Positions 19,894 through 27,872 of a DNA stretch of 43,654 nt are shown here, piece by piece; position 1 is the first letter of the stretch, and the number at the start of each line of letters is the position of its first letter. Source of the DNA: a bacterium (GTDB taxonomy: Bacteria; Myxococcota_A; Bradymonadia; UBA7976; UBA1532). The stretch covers positions 1 through 43,654 of the forward strand of contig JAUHYW010000082.1 of the NCBI GenBank assembly GCA_030426085.1, written 5' to 3'. A program made the translations under genes and the position numbers. The notes under the pieces are model-generated. The model was given only the letters and a program-made list of their open reading frames with translations, had not been told where the DNA came from and made no database searches.

Positions 19894-21015
19894 TCACCAC
19901 GTCAACAGGACGAGCTCGGCGCAGAAGCCGGGGCCCATCGCCATCAGCATCGCCCGCCCCTGCCCGTCCGGCGGCGTCTCGTCGAGGTGATCGGCGAGCA
20001 CATGCAGCACCGAGGCGCTCGACAGGTTCCCGATCGTGGCCAGCGAGCGGCGGGTCGGCTCGAGCGCCTCGGGCGCCAGCCCCAACGCCGACTGCAAGGC
20101 GTCGATGACCTTGGGCCCGCCCGGATGGCAGATCCAGCGGTCGACGTCGGCCCGGGTCAGCCCCTCGCCCGCCAGAAAGGCGTCGACGTCGGCCCCCACG
20201 TTCTGCTCGACGACGTCGGGCACGCCCGCCGAGAGCACGATCTTGAAGCCGCCGGAGCCCATGTCCCAGCCCATGACCCGCTCGGTGTCGGGGTAGAAGA
20301 CGCTGCGGCTGGCCACGACCCGCGGCCGGGGCCGATCGCGCCCGAGGGCCGCCGGCCGGCGGGGGGTCCACTCGGCGCCGGTGGCCAGGACGCAGGCCGC
20401 GCCGTCTCCGAACAGGCCGCTGGCGATGAGGTTGGCCACCGACGGATCCCCGTGCTGGAGCGTCAGCGAGCACAGCTCGACCGCGATCAGCGCCGCGGCG
20501 TGGGTCGGCGCCCCCCGCAGGTAGTCGGCCATGCGGGCCACCCCCGCGGCCCCGCCGACGCAGCCCAGGCCGAAGAACGGGAAGCGCCGGACGTGGCGCG
20601 GCAGCCCCAGGCGGTTGATCACCCGGGCGTCGATGGAGGGGGTGGCGACGCCGGTGACGGTCGTGAAGAACAGCGCGTCGAGGGCCGCGAGCGGGACCCC
20701 GGCCGCAGCCGACGCCGCCTCGAGGGCCTCGCAGGCGAGATCGGTGCCCACCCGGATGAACGCGTCGTTGGTCGCGCCGAAGTCGGTCAGCGTCGGGTAC
20801 TGCTCGATGGGCAGCGCGAGGTTGCGCCCCTCGACCGAGACCGCCCGGTGCAGGCGGTCGACCCGCCGCTCGACCCCCTGCCCGCCCCACAGGGTCCGCA
20901 GCCCGGCGCTCAGCGTCTCCTGATCATAGCGGTGGGGCGGCAGGGCCCGGCCGACGCCGGCCAGCGCGGGGTGCGCGGCGGGCCGGGGCGCGGGTGTGGA
21001 CGAGACGGCGAACAT
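19894..21015 (-). CDS. Type III polyketide synthase (alkylresorcinol/alkylpyrone synthase-like, SrsA-like)
   Basis: A 373-residue chalcone/stilbene-synthase-family enzyme that extends an acyl-CoA starter with malonyl-CoA and cyclises the chain. The catalytic triad is present: Cys152 (FGLGCVGGAAG), His297 (ICHPGGPK) and Asn330 (GNLSSAS). GGAGG five bases before ATG 21015 fixes the start. It heads a three-gene transcript with the ICMT-like methyltransferase and the flavoprotein, in the same order as srsA-srsB-srsC. This argues for a long-chain phenolic lipid or quinone rather than a flavonoid product. The 97-bp divergent spacer with the FGE-sulfatase gene holds an 11-bp palindrome that might regulate one or both. 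Confidence 0.92.
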   Translation of the reverse strand: MFAVSSTPAPRPAAHPALAGVGRALPPHRYDQETLSAGLRTLWGGQGVERRVDRLHRAVSVEGRNLALPIEQYPTLTDFGATNDAFIRVGTDLACEALEAASAAAGVPLAALDALFFTTVTGVATPSIDARVINRLGLPRHVRRFPFFGLGCVGGAAGVARMADYLRGAPTHAAALIAVELCSLTLQHGDPSVANLIASGLFGDGAACVLATGAEWTPRRPAALGRDRPRPRVVASRSVFYPDTERVMGWDMGSGGFKIVLSAGVPDVVEQNVGADVDAFLAGEGLTRADVDRWICHPGGPKVIDALQSALGLAPEALEPTRRSLATIGNLSSASVLHVLADHLDETPPDGQGRAMLMAMGPGFCAELVLLTW

Positions 21016-21076
21016 GAGGACCTCCAGATCGTGGTGTAGAGATACCGCGCCCGGCCCGGCGTCGCGGCGGGGGCCA

Positions 21077-21109
21077 TTGCGCTCCGCCCGCCGCGGCCGG
21101 GATAATCCC
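21077..21109 (+). promoter_or_regulatory. Candidate leaderless promoter and overlapping palindrome
   Basis: TTGCGC (21077-21082) and GATAAT (21101-21106) are 18 bp apart. The predicted transcription start falls within a base or so of ATG 21113, implying a leaderless mRNA; no Shine-Dalgarno sequence is present. The -10 lies inside the perfect palindrome GGGAT-A-ATCCC (21099-21109), which could be an operator. It sits in the spacer shared with the polyketide-synthase gene. Confidence 0.4.
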
Positions 21110-21112
21110 CCG

Positions 21113-22696
21113 ATGCGTCTCGTGCCCGCCCTCGCCCTGGCCCTCGCCCTGCCCCACGCCGCCCTCGGCGCCGAGCGGCTCGCGGTGCTCGAGCTGTACA
21201 ACCCCGCCGGGCTCGAGCAGCAGGCCGCCGACTACCTCACCGATCGCATCCGGGCCGCCGCGCTCGGCGCCCTCGGGGAGCGGGTCAAGGTGCTCACCCG
21301 GGAGAACCTCGTCGCGCTGATGCCGCCGGGGGCCGATCTGGCCGACTGCGCCGGGGCCGACTGCGAAGTCGAGACCGGCCGCCGCCTGGGGGCCCGCTTC
21401 GTGATCAGCGGCGAGCTGGTGCGGCTCGGCGAGACCCTCAAGCTGTCGCTGAAGCTGCACGCCACCGACGACGGCACCCTGCTCGCTGCCGAGGCCGCCT
21501 CGGGGCCCGACGCCGAAGGGCTCGAAGCGGCGCTGCCCCCGGTCGTCGCCGCGCTCGTGCAGCCGGTGAAGCGCCACACCCCGACCCCGATCTTCGCCGC
21601 GCCGACCCCGCTGCCGGCGGTGCCCGCGGTGGACGCGAAGGTCGGGCCGCTGGCGGTGGTCGGCTTCCGGGACATCGACCTCGATCTGCTCGACGCGCTG
21701 CAAGTGGCCCACCGGCTCGAAGCGAACGACCGGGCGACCGCCGCCCAGCGGGCCGCCGCGTGGGCCAGCGTCGCCGAGCGGGCCGAGGGCGAGCGGGCCG
21801 CCGAGGCCACGACCCGGGCCGAGCAGTGGCGGGCGCGGCACGCCGCCGAGGTCGAGCGGGCCCGGGCCGCCCGCGCCGCCTGGGCCCGCTACCGCGAAGA
21901 CGAGGCGAAGCTCGATCGGCTGCTGACCTACGACGCCTCGGTGGTGCCCGAGGCCCGCAAGGCCGAGTGGAAGGCGGCGTTCGAGGCGGCCTACGCCCCG
22001 TGGCAGGCCGAGTTCGCCCGGATGACCGCCGAGGTCGAGTGGGTGCCCCTGCCCGGCGGCGACTTCGAGTGGGAGGCCAGCAGCGGCCCCGCCCGCCTGG
22101 CCCCGTTCGACATCAGCCGCAGCGAGGTCACCGTCGCCCAATACACCACCTGCGTCGAGGCCGGCGCCTGCGCCCCGATCGACTGGGCCGCGTGCCGCGC
22201 CGGGCCCACGCTCGCGCCGGCCGGGGCCGAGCACTACGGCGCGCCGGCCCAGCCCGCCGTCTGCCTCACGCTGGCCGAGGCCCGGGCCTTCGCGAAGCAC
22301 GTCGGCGGGCGCCTGCCGAGCCCCGACGAGTGGATGTTCGCCGCCCGCAGCGGCCGCATGACCGACGGCTACCCCTGGGGCCGCGCGCCGGCGAGCTGCG
22401 AGCGGGCGGTCTTCCTCGACGCGGCGGGCCCCGGGTGCGGGCGCAAGGCGACGTGGCCGGTGTGCAGCCGCCCCGCCGGCCACAGCCGCGACGGGCTGTG
22501 CGACATGGCGGGCAACGCCGCCGAGTGGGTCGAGCCGATCAGCGGCCGGGCCCCCTTCCCCGCCCGGGGCCAGGGCACGGTCATGGGGGGCGGCCTGATG
22601 CACGCCATCCTCGACCCGCGTATCATCGACCACATCGCGCCCACCGACCGCCGGCCCCACATCGGCTTCCGGGTCGCGCGCGACCGGCGGCCGTGA
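21113..22696 (+). CDS. TolB-like / FGE-sulfatase-domain exported protein
   Basis: A 527-residue exported protein. A signal peptide (about 1-20) precedes a TolB/CsgG-like domain (about 22-130: YLTDRIRAAAL, VLTRENLVALM, CEVETGRRLGARFVISGEL). A long Ala/Arg/Glu helical region (about 190-300) follows. The C-terminal formylglycine-generating-enzyme-like domain (about 305-525) is marked by FDISRSEVTVAQYTTC, GRLPSPDEWMFAARSG, YPWG and CDMAGNAAEWV. In myxobacteria such proteins often have the fold without proven formylglycine activity, so the role is open. It appears to lack a ribosome site and may be translated leaderless from GATAAT just upstream. The map gene follows 28 bp later on the same strand and could share the transcript. 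Confidence 0.85.
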   Translation: MRLVPALALALALPHAALGAERLAVLELYNPAGLEQQAADYLTDRIRAAALGALGERVKVLTRENLVALMPPGADLADCAGADCEVETGRRLGARFVISGELVRLGETLKLSLKLHATDDGTLLAAEAASGPDAEGLEAALPPVVAALVQPVKRHTPTPIFAAPTPLPAVPAVDAKVGPLAVVGFRDIDLDLLDALQVAHRLEANDRATAAQRAAAWASVAERAEGERAAEATTRAEQWRARHAAEVERARAARAAWARYREDEAKLDRLLTYDASVVPEARKAEWKAAFEAAYAPWQAEFARMTAEVEWVPLPGGDFEWEASSGPARLAPFDISRSEVTVAQYTTCVEAGACAPIDWAACRAGPTLAPAGAEHYGAPAQPAVCLTLAEARAFAKHVGGRLPSPDEWMFAARSGRMTDGYPWGRAPASCERAVFLDAAGPGCGRKATWPVCSRPAGHSRDGLCDMAGNAAEWVEPISGRAPFPARGQGTVMGGGLMHAILDPRIIDHIAPTDRRPHIGFRVARDRRP

Positions 22697-22724
22697 CGCC
22701 CCCCATCACCCCTCAGAGGCACCG

Positions 22725-23480
22725 ATGAGCATCGAATCCGAAGACGACCTGCGCCACCTCGAGATCATCGGCCGCATCGTCGCCGCCATCCGCGACGCGA
22801 TGCTGGCCCGGGTGCGGCCGGGCATCACCACCGGCGCGCTGGACGCCATCGGCGCCCGCATGCTGGCCGAGGCCGGGGCCGAGAGCGCGCCCATCGGGGT
22901 CGGCTTCCCCGAGGCGACCTGCATCAGCGTCAACGAAGAGGTGGCCCACGGCATCCCCGGCCGGCGGGTCATCCGGGCCGGCGACGTGGTCAACGTCGAC
23001 GTGAGCGCCTCGAAGGACGGCTACTTCGCCGACACCGGGGCCACGGTGCTCGTCGAGCCGGTGCCCCGACGCAAGGCCCGCACGCTGCGCAAGCTCATCC
23101 ACACCGCCCGCGTCGCTCAGGTCGCCGGCATGCGGGCCGCCCGCCCCGGGGCCACCGTGGGCAGCGTCGGCCGGGCGATGGAGCAGGTCGCCAACCGGGC
23201 CGGCTTCCGGGTCATCCGCAACCTGTGCTCCCACGGCGTGGGCCGGGCGGTGCACGAGGCGCCCCAGATCCCGGGCTATGACGACCCCTTCGCCACCCAC
23301 CGGCTCCAGGCGGGCGACGTCATCACCATCGAGCCGTTCGTCTGCACCGCCGGCGACTTCGCCGACGAGGCCGCCGACGGCTGGACGCTGATCAACGAGG
23401 TGCGCCACGCCCGCTGCGCCCAGTTCGAACACACCATGGTCGTGACCCACGACGGGCCTCGGATACTGACAGCGGCCTGA
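22725..23480 (+). CDS. map: Methionine aminopeptidase, type I
   Basis: A 251-residue cytoplasmic metalloprotease that removes the initiator methionine from new proteins. All five metal ligands are in place: Asp92 (VNVDVSA), Asp103 (YFADTG), His170 (SHGVGRAVHE), Glu203 (TIEPFV) and Glu235 (QFEHTMVV). His75 (EVAHGIP) is the substrate-contacting histidine. There is no N-terminal zinc extension. The start at ATG 22725 has a weak AGAGG upstream. It follows the FGE-sulfatase gene by 28 bp and is convergent with the lipoprotein gene ending at 23503. It may be a second copy in addition to a map gene in the ribosomal cluster; that is inferred from the unusual context. Confidence 0.93.
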   Translation: MSIESEDDLRHLEIIGRIVAAIRDAMLARVRPGITTGALDAIGARMLAEAGAESAPIGVGFPEATCISVNEEVAHGIPGRRVIRAGDVVNVDVSASKDGYFADTGATVLVEPVPRRKARTLRKLIHTARVAQVAGMRAARPGATVGSVGRAMEQVANRAGFRVIRNLCSHGVGRAVHEAPQIPGYDDPFATHRLQAGDVITIEPFVCTAGDFADEAADGWTLINEVRHARCAQFEHTMVVTHDGPRILTAA

Positions 23481-23502
23481 CGATGTGGGCGTGAGCCGGC
23501 GC

Positions 23503-24270
23503 TCAGAACCCGCAGACGGTCTCCGTCTCGGGGGCGTCGGGGTTCCAGGGCAGCGCGGGCGTCTCGGGGGTGGCGGGCATGCGCTCGGCGGCGGCGGTCA
23601 GCGCGCGGCAGACGTCCATCTGCCCGTCGGGCGGCATCCAGGTCGAGCCGCCGCCTTCGCCGAGGGGGTGATAGGCGCAGTCGATGGGGGTGATGCCCTC
23701 GCCAGCGAGGGTGTAGGGCCGCTCGGCCCCCGCCGCGTCGAGCCGGCGCAGCACGCCGCCGCCGTCGATCGCGGTGGCGCCGGTGGCGAGGTCGAAGGCC
23801 AGGGTGAGGTCGGGGGTGTCGTCGACGTAGAGGGCGTCGCCGATCGCGACGTGCAGGGTGGCGCCGTCGAAGTCCGACCGGCGCAGCGTGCGGGTGTCAC
23901 CGGGGGCCGGCGCCGCGCCCTGCTCGAACACGATCGCGATGGCGAGGGGATCATCACCGGCGCGGCCGGTCAGGGCGGGCGGCGCGTCGGCGTCGTCGCC
24001 GACCATGAAGGCCAGATCGCCGCTGCCGAACTCCAGCCGGGCCCGGGCGCGGCCGTCTTCGTCGATGTCGATGGCGTAGAGGCCCTCGCCCCAGATGTCG
24101 CCCGGCGCGGTGGCGGGCTGCTCGGTGTCGGGCCGGGCCGGCTCGCTGTGCATGCCCGAGACCGTGAAGCGCACATCGTCCGGCGCGTGGCGCTCGAGCA
24201 TGACCTCCCGGCACTCACACGCCGCGCATGACAGCGCGATGAGTACGAAGCACGGGAAGCGGGGTGACAT
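23503..24270 (-). CDS. Hypothetical exported protein, probable lipoprotein
   Basis: A 255-residue protein with a short signal (FPCFVLIALSCAACECR) that contains several Cys. Lipidation at one of them is likely, but the lipobox is atypical. The mature part is acidic and beta-rich (e.g. LYAIDIDEDGRARARLEFGS, DDTPDLTLAFDLATGATAID) and ends VCGF. No family is recognised. It has no clear ribosome site. An AT-rich island at about 24330-24355 on the minus strand offers GGGACA, 16 bp, AATAAT as a possible promoter for it, with a leader of about 60 nt. Confidence 0.65.
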   Translation of the reverse strand: MSPRFPCFVLIALSCAACECREVMLERHAPDDVRFTVSGMHSEPARPDTEQPATAPGDIWGEGLYAIDIDEDGRARARLEFGSGDLAFMVGDDADAPPALTGRAGDDPLAIAIVFEQGAAPAPGDTRTLRRSDFDGATLHVAIGDALYVDDTPDLTLAFDLATGATAIDGGGVLRRLDAAGAERPYTLAGEGITPIDCAYHPLGEGGGSTWMPPDGQMDVCRALTAAAERMPATPETPALPWNPDAPETETVCGF

Positions 24271-24392
24271 GAGTGTCAGCTTACGCCTTCGAAGGGCGAG
24301 GATCCAGTCATCGGCCCGGTCGAACGCCGAATTATTCCCGTATGACGAATATTGTCCCCGATCGGCGCCCTCCGCCCCGTCTCCGTGGGCCC

Positions 24393-25940
24393 TCAGATCC
24401 CCTCGCCGTCATCGCCCGACCACTGTACGCGGTACAGATCGCGCCGCCGATCGAGCCACGGGCGCACCGTGCTCGACCGCTCGGTCCGCCGCAGCCGATC
24501 CAGCTCCAGGTCGGCGAGCACCATCATCTCGCTGCCGGGCACCGCCTCCTCGGCGATGCCGTCCCGGGCGAACTGCACGTCCGACGGGGTCAGCACCGCC
24601 GCCTGCCCGTAGTGGATGTCGGCCCCGGCGACATGGGGCAGGTTGCCCACCGGCCCGGCGAGCACCGCGTACATGTGGTTCTCGATGCAGCGGGCGGCGG
24701 CGCAGGTCCGCACCCGCAGGTAGCCCGAGCGGATGTCGGTGTTGAACGGCACGAAGAGCAGGCGGGCCCCCCGCTCGCGGGCCACCCGGACGTACTCCGG
24801 GAACTCGACGTCGTAGCAGATGGCGATGGCGACCTTGCCCCGGTCGGTCTCGAAGACCTCGATGCGGTCGCCGCCGGCCACGCCCCACCACTTCGCCTCG
24901 GCCGGGGTGATATGCAGCTTGTACTGCTTGTCGACCCGCCCGTTGCGGTGGAAGAGGTAGGCGATGTTGTACAGCCGCCCGTCCTCGACGGTCAGGTGGC
25001 TGCCGCCGATGATGTTGACCGCGTACTTGATCGCCATGCGGCCGAAGAAGTCGAGGTAGCGCTCGGTGAAGCGATGCAGCCCGCGCGCCGCGCGCCCCGG
25101 GCGGCCGGGCTCGAGCAGCCCGAGGAGCTGGTTGGTCAGCAGCTCGGGGAAGAGCAGGAAGTCGCAGCGGTACTCGGCGGCGGTCTCCATGTAGAACTCG
25201 CACTGCGAGCAGAACGCCTCGAAGTCCTCGACCGGCCGCATGTGGTACTGCACCGCCGCCACCCGGGCCCGCCGCGCCCGCCGGGGGCGATCGGCGGGCA
25301 CGTACTCCGGGTTGGACCAGCGCATGAGCACCGCGTAGCCCTGCGACTCGGTGTCGTCGGGCAGATAGCCGGGCAGGATCTGGTCGACGTGGAAGCCGTT
25401 GGCGAGCTGGGCGAGCAGGCCGCGATCCTCGATGTCCTTGCGCTGCACCCGGCGCACGTAGTCCGCCGGGCCGAGGTCATCGGCGTGCGCGTGGTAGCCG
25501 GGGATCCGGGCCCCGATGAGGATGCCCCGCAGCTCGAGCCGCCGGCAGAGCGCCTTGCGGGCGTCGTACAGCCGCCGCGAGAGCCGCATGCCCCGGGCCG
25601 AGGGATCCACCGCGATGTCGATGCCATACAGCGTGTCGCCGTCGGGGTCGTGGCTCTCCAGCGTGCCGCCGCCGTAGACGTCCTGATACACATGGGGCTC
25701 GGCGTAGTCCGCCGCGTCGACGATCACGCTGCTGCTCGTCGCCACCAGCCGGCCGTCGAGCTCGAGGCCGATCTGGCCCTCGGCGAAGCGGCTCACCTGG
25801 CCGGCGAAGGACCGCTCGGCGAAGGGCTCGACGTCGGGGAAGCAGCGCAGTTGCAGGGCGCGCACCGCGGCGTAGTCGTCCAAGGTCAGGGGGCGGATGC
25901 GCAGGCGCGCGTCGCGCAGCGGCTCGGTCGGATCGCTCAT
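24393..25940 (-). CDS. Fused GNAT N-acetyltransferase and carbon-nitrogen hydrolase
   Basis: A 515-residue two-domain cytoplasmic enzyme. Residues about 10-210 form a GNAT acetyltransferase (LRIRPLTLDDYAAVRALQ ... IDIAVDPSARGMRLSRRLYD). Residues about 225-505 form a nitrilase-superfamily amidase with the full catalytic triad Glu266 (LLFPEL), Lys341 (QYKLHI) and Cys375 (AICYDVEFPE). The hydrolase half should act on a C-N amide or nitrile bond; the acetyl acceptor is unknown. Such GNAT-nitrilase fusions are a known bacterial architecture. The start at ATG 25940 follows GAGGCCCG. The frame stays open upstream only because it is antisense to the next gene, so it was not extended. A 122-bp gap separates it from the lipoprotein gene downstream. 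Confidence 0.88.
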   Translation of the reverse strand: MSDPTEPLRDARLRIRPLTLDDYAAVRALQLRCFPDVEPFAERSFAGQVSRFAEGQIGLELDGRLVATSSSVIVDAADYAEPHVYQDVYGGGTLESHDPDGDTLYGIDIAVDPSARGMRLSRRLYDARKALCRRLELRGILIGARIPGYHAHADDLGPADYVRRVQRKDIEDRGLLAQLANGFHVDQILPGYLPDDTESQGYAVLMRWSNPEYVPADRPRRARRARVAAVQYHMRPVEDFEAFCSQCEFYMETAAEYRCDFLLFPELLTNQLLGLLEPGRPGRAARGLHRFTERYLDFFGRMAIKYAVNIIGGSHLTVEDGRLYNIAYLFHRNGRVDKQYKLHITPAEAKWWGVAGGDRIEVFETDRGKVAIAICYDVEFPEYVRVARERGARLLFVPFNTDIRSGYLRVRTCAAARCIENHMYAVLAGPVGNLPHVAGADIHYGQAAVLTPSDVQFARDGIAEEAVPGSEMMVLADLELDRLRRTERSSTVRPWLDRRRDLYRVQWSGDDGEGI

Positions 25941-26075
25941 CGGGCCTCGATGGTCGGGGGCGTGGATCGCGTCGAACAGGATGCCCGGCGACCAGCCCCC
26001 GTCGCGGCCCTTGCCATCCGCCCGCCGGTGCAGTTCGATGGGCCGCTCGCCACCCTCGACCACCCCGGAGGCCCC

Positions 26076-27044
26076 GTGCTGCGTGCCCTCGCCCTCGCCG
26101 TGCTCCTGCTGCCCGCTGGCGCCCTGCTCACCCCCGCGGCCCTCGCCGCCCCCAGCATCGAGCTGCTCGAGCTGCCCGAGAGGCTCGTCCTGCCGCTGCC
26201 CCCGGGCACCAACCGCCTCTTCGCCGCGCGCATCGGCGGCGAGCCGGAGGCGGTCTGGATGGCCACCGCCGCCGACGCGAAGGCCCGCCTGCCCCTCCAG
26301 CCGGCGGGCGACAAGTGGGTCTTCAACCTCGGCGACCGGCGGGTGGCCGGGGTGATCGCCGGGGGCGGGCAGTTCCAGATCTTCGCCGAGATCGGCGGCC
26401 GGACCATCGAGAGCCTGCCGGTCGTCTTCACCCCGGCCCGGGCCGCCCGCCCGGTCGCCGCGCTCGTCGGCGCCGACGGGGCCCGCCTGCCCCTGGGCAC
26501 CTGGACCGACCCCGCGAAGGTGGCCGCCATCGCCGTGCAGTGGACCGGCTCGGGCCCCCGCAGGCCCTTGACGCTGGTCACCGGCGACGTCGAGCGCACC
26601 ATCACCCCCGACGCCGAGGGTCGGGCCGAGCTGAAGATGGATCCCGCGCTGCGCAAGGCGTGGCGGGCGGCTCACACGCTCGAGCTGAAGAGCGCCGACG
26701 GCCGCCGCCAGTCGCTGGGCCAGTCCATCCCCGATACGCTCGACGACATCGCCCGCCGCCCGTTCCGGGTGACCCAGCGGCGCAGCCTCGAGGTGCCCGG
26801 CAGCCGGCGCTACCTCACGGTGCACCTCGGCGACGTCAGCGGATCGAAGGTGCCGGTCACGCTCACCGGGGCCGACGGCACGACGTTCGTCGAGCAGCGG
26901 TTGATGGGCGAGAAGGGGCGGGCCGAGTTCGCGCTGGGCGGCACCCGCTACGCGCTGGTGATCGAGCGGCTGGTCAACCTGCTGATGGGCGACGACCACG
27001 TCGAGCTGCGGGTCGAGCCGGCCGCCGCGGCATTGCAGAAGTAG
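26076..27044 (+). CDS. Hypothetical exported beta-rich protein
   Basis: A 322-residue protein starting at GTG 26076, with GGAGG at 26067-26071. A clear signal peptide (about 1-25, ending LAA) precedes an all-beta-looking mature chain (about 30-320) with repeated short strand-turn patterns, e.g. WVFNLGDRRVAGVIAGGGQF and RRYLTVHLGDVSGSKVPVTL. It may be periplasmic or surface-attached. No Cys, no transmembrane helix and no catalytic motif are seen. No family is recognised. It diverges from the GNAT-nitrilase gene across 135 bp and is convergent with the lipase-like gene. Confidence 0.7.
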   Translation: MLRALALAVLLLPAGALLTPAALAAPSIELLELPERLVLPLPPGTNRLFAARIGGEPEAVWMATAADAKARLPLQPAGDKWVFNLGDRRVAGVIAGGGQFQIFAEIGGRTIESLPVVFTPARAARPVAALVGADGARLPLGTWTDPAKVAAIAVQWTGSGPRRPLTLVTGDVERTITPDAEGRAELKMDPALRKAWRAAHTLELKSADGRRQSLGQSIPDTLDDIARRPFRVTQRRSLEVPGSRRYLTVHLGDVSGSKVPVTLTGADGTTFVEQRLMGEKGRAEFALGGTRYALVIERLVNLLMGDDHVELRVEPAAAALQK

Positions 27045-27065
27045 GGACCCCGGCGCCGGGCGGGC

Positions 27066-27737
27066 TCAGATCCCCAGCGCCTCGAGCAGCTCGGCGTGCA
27101 CCGCGTCCGACCCCAGCATCTCGGTGTGCCCCAAGCGCCGCAGGTGGCGGGCCCGCACCCGGGGCCCGTCGAACGGCAGCCGCCCGAACGGCGGGGGGCA
27201 CAGCAGATCGGCCCCGCCCGAGATCGACAGCAGCGGCAGCGCCTCGGGCCACGGCAGCCGGTTCAGCCGGCGGATGCGCCGGTTCCACGGTATCAGATCC
27301 AGCGGAGCCCGGGTCAGCGGCCCCAGCAGCAGCCCGAGCCACGCCGACGGGGTGCCCCGGTGGGGCGAGCCGAGCGTGATCAGCCCCGCGGCCGGCAGCG
27401 CCAGGTGCTGGATGGCGTGGCGGGCGATGATCCCGCCCATCGAGTGCCCCACGATCCACGGCGGCGGCAGCCCCGCGGGGCGCGCGGCCAGCCACTCGGC
27501 CAGCGTCGCCGCGCAGCGGGCCACCCGGTGGGTCTGATAGCCCCCGCGCAGCCCGCCCAGCGGGGGCACCGCGCACGACAGCCCGTGCCCCTCGAGCCGG
27601 CGGCGCAGCGGATCGAGCGCGGCGGGCGTCGTCAAGAAGCCCTGCACCAGCACGACATCGCACGCCGGATCGGCGGCGTCGACCGGGGCCGGCAGATAGA
27701 TACGCAGGGGCGAGAAGTTGCGGCGCAGCAGGCTCAT
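27066..27737 (-). CDS. Small alpha/beta hydrolase (lipase/esterase-like)
   Basis: A 223-residue hydrolase with the nucleophile elbow GHSMG (97-101, Ser99) and an oxyanion-side loop VLVQGFLTTPA. The SPHRGT string is typical of triacylglycerol-lipase/PGAP1-like enzymes. The acid is probably the Asp in SGGADLLCPP and the base the His in RLGHTEML. No signal peptide is apparent. The start at ATG 27737 has a poor ribosome site. It diverges from the GDSL lipoprotein gene by 135 bp, and the two hydrolases could be regulated together. Confidence 0.82.
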   Translation of the reverse strand: MSLLRRNFSPLRIYLPAPVDAADPACDVVLVQGFLTTPAALDPLRRRLEGHGLSCAVPPLGGLRGGYQTHRVARCAATLAEWLAARPAGLPPPWIVGHSMGGIIARHAIQHLALPAAGLITLGSPHRGTPSAWLGLLLGPLTRAPLDLIPWNRRIRRLNRLPWPEALPLLSISGGADLLCPPPFGRLPFDGPRVRARHLRRLGHTEMLGSDAVHAELLEALGI

Positions 27738-27800
27738 CGGGCGCAGTGTGCCGGATCCGGCAGAGCGGATCGAGCGCGGCGCGCGCCGGGCGCCGTCCTG

Positions 27801-27831
27801 CTGACACCGGGCCGTCGCTCTGGGGTATAGT
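27801..27831 (+). promoter_or_regulatory. Candidate promoter of the GDSL lipoprotein gene
   Basis: CTGACA (27801-27806) and TATAGT (27826-27831) are 19 bp apart. The start codon is 41 bases downstream and has its own ribosome site. The spacing is long, so the -35 is less certain than the -10. Confidence 0.4.
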
Positions 27832-27872
27832 CCTCGGCGAGCGAACAGCTCGACGGCTCCGGGGGTGGAGGC

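Noticed and set aside
24423-24437. LexA-box-like palindrome CTGTACGCGGTACAG
   Set aside because: The total length is 15 rather than the 16 of the E. coli-type box, and it lies inside the 3' coding region of the GNAT-nitrilase gene, where it encodes ordinary residues.
25941-26999. Upstream extension of the GNAT-nitrilase frame
   Set aside because: It is antisense to an exported-protein gene with a ribosome site and signal peptide. The GNAT domain begins right after the ATG at 25940.
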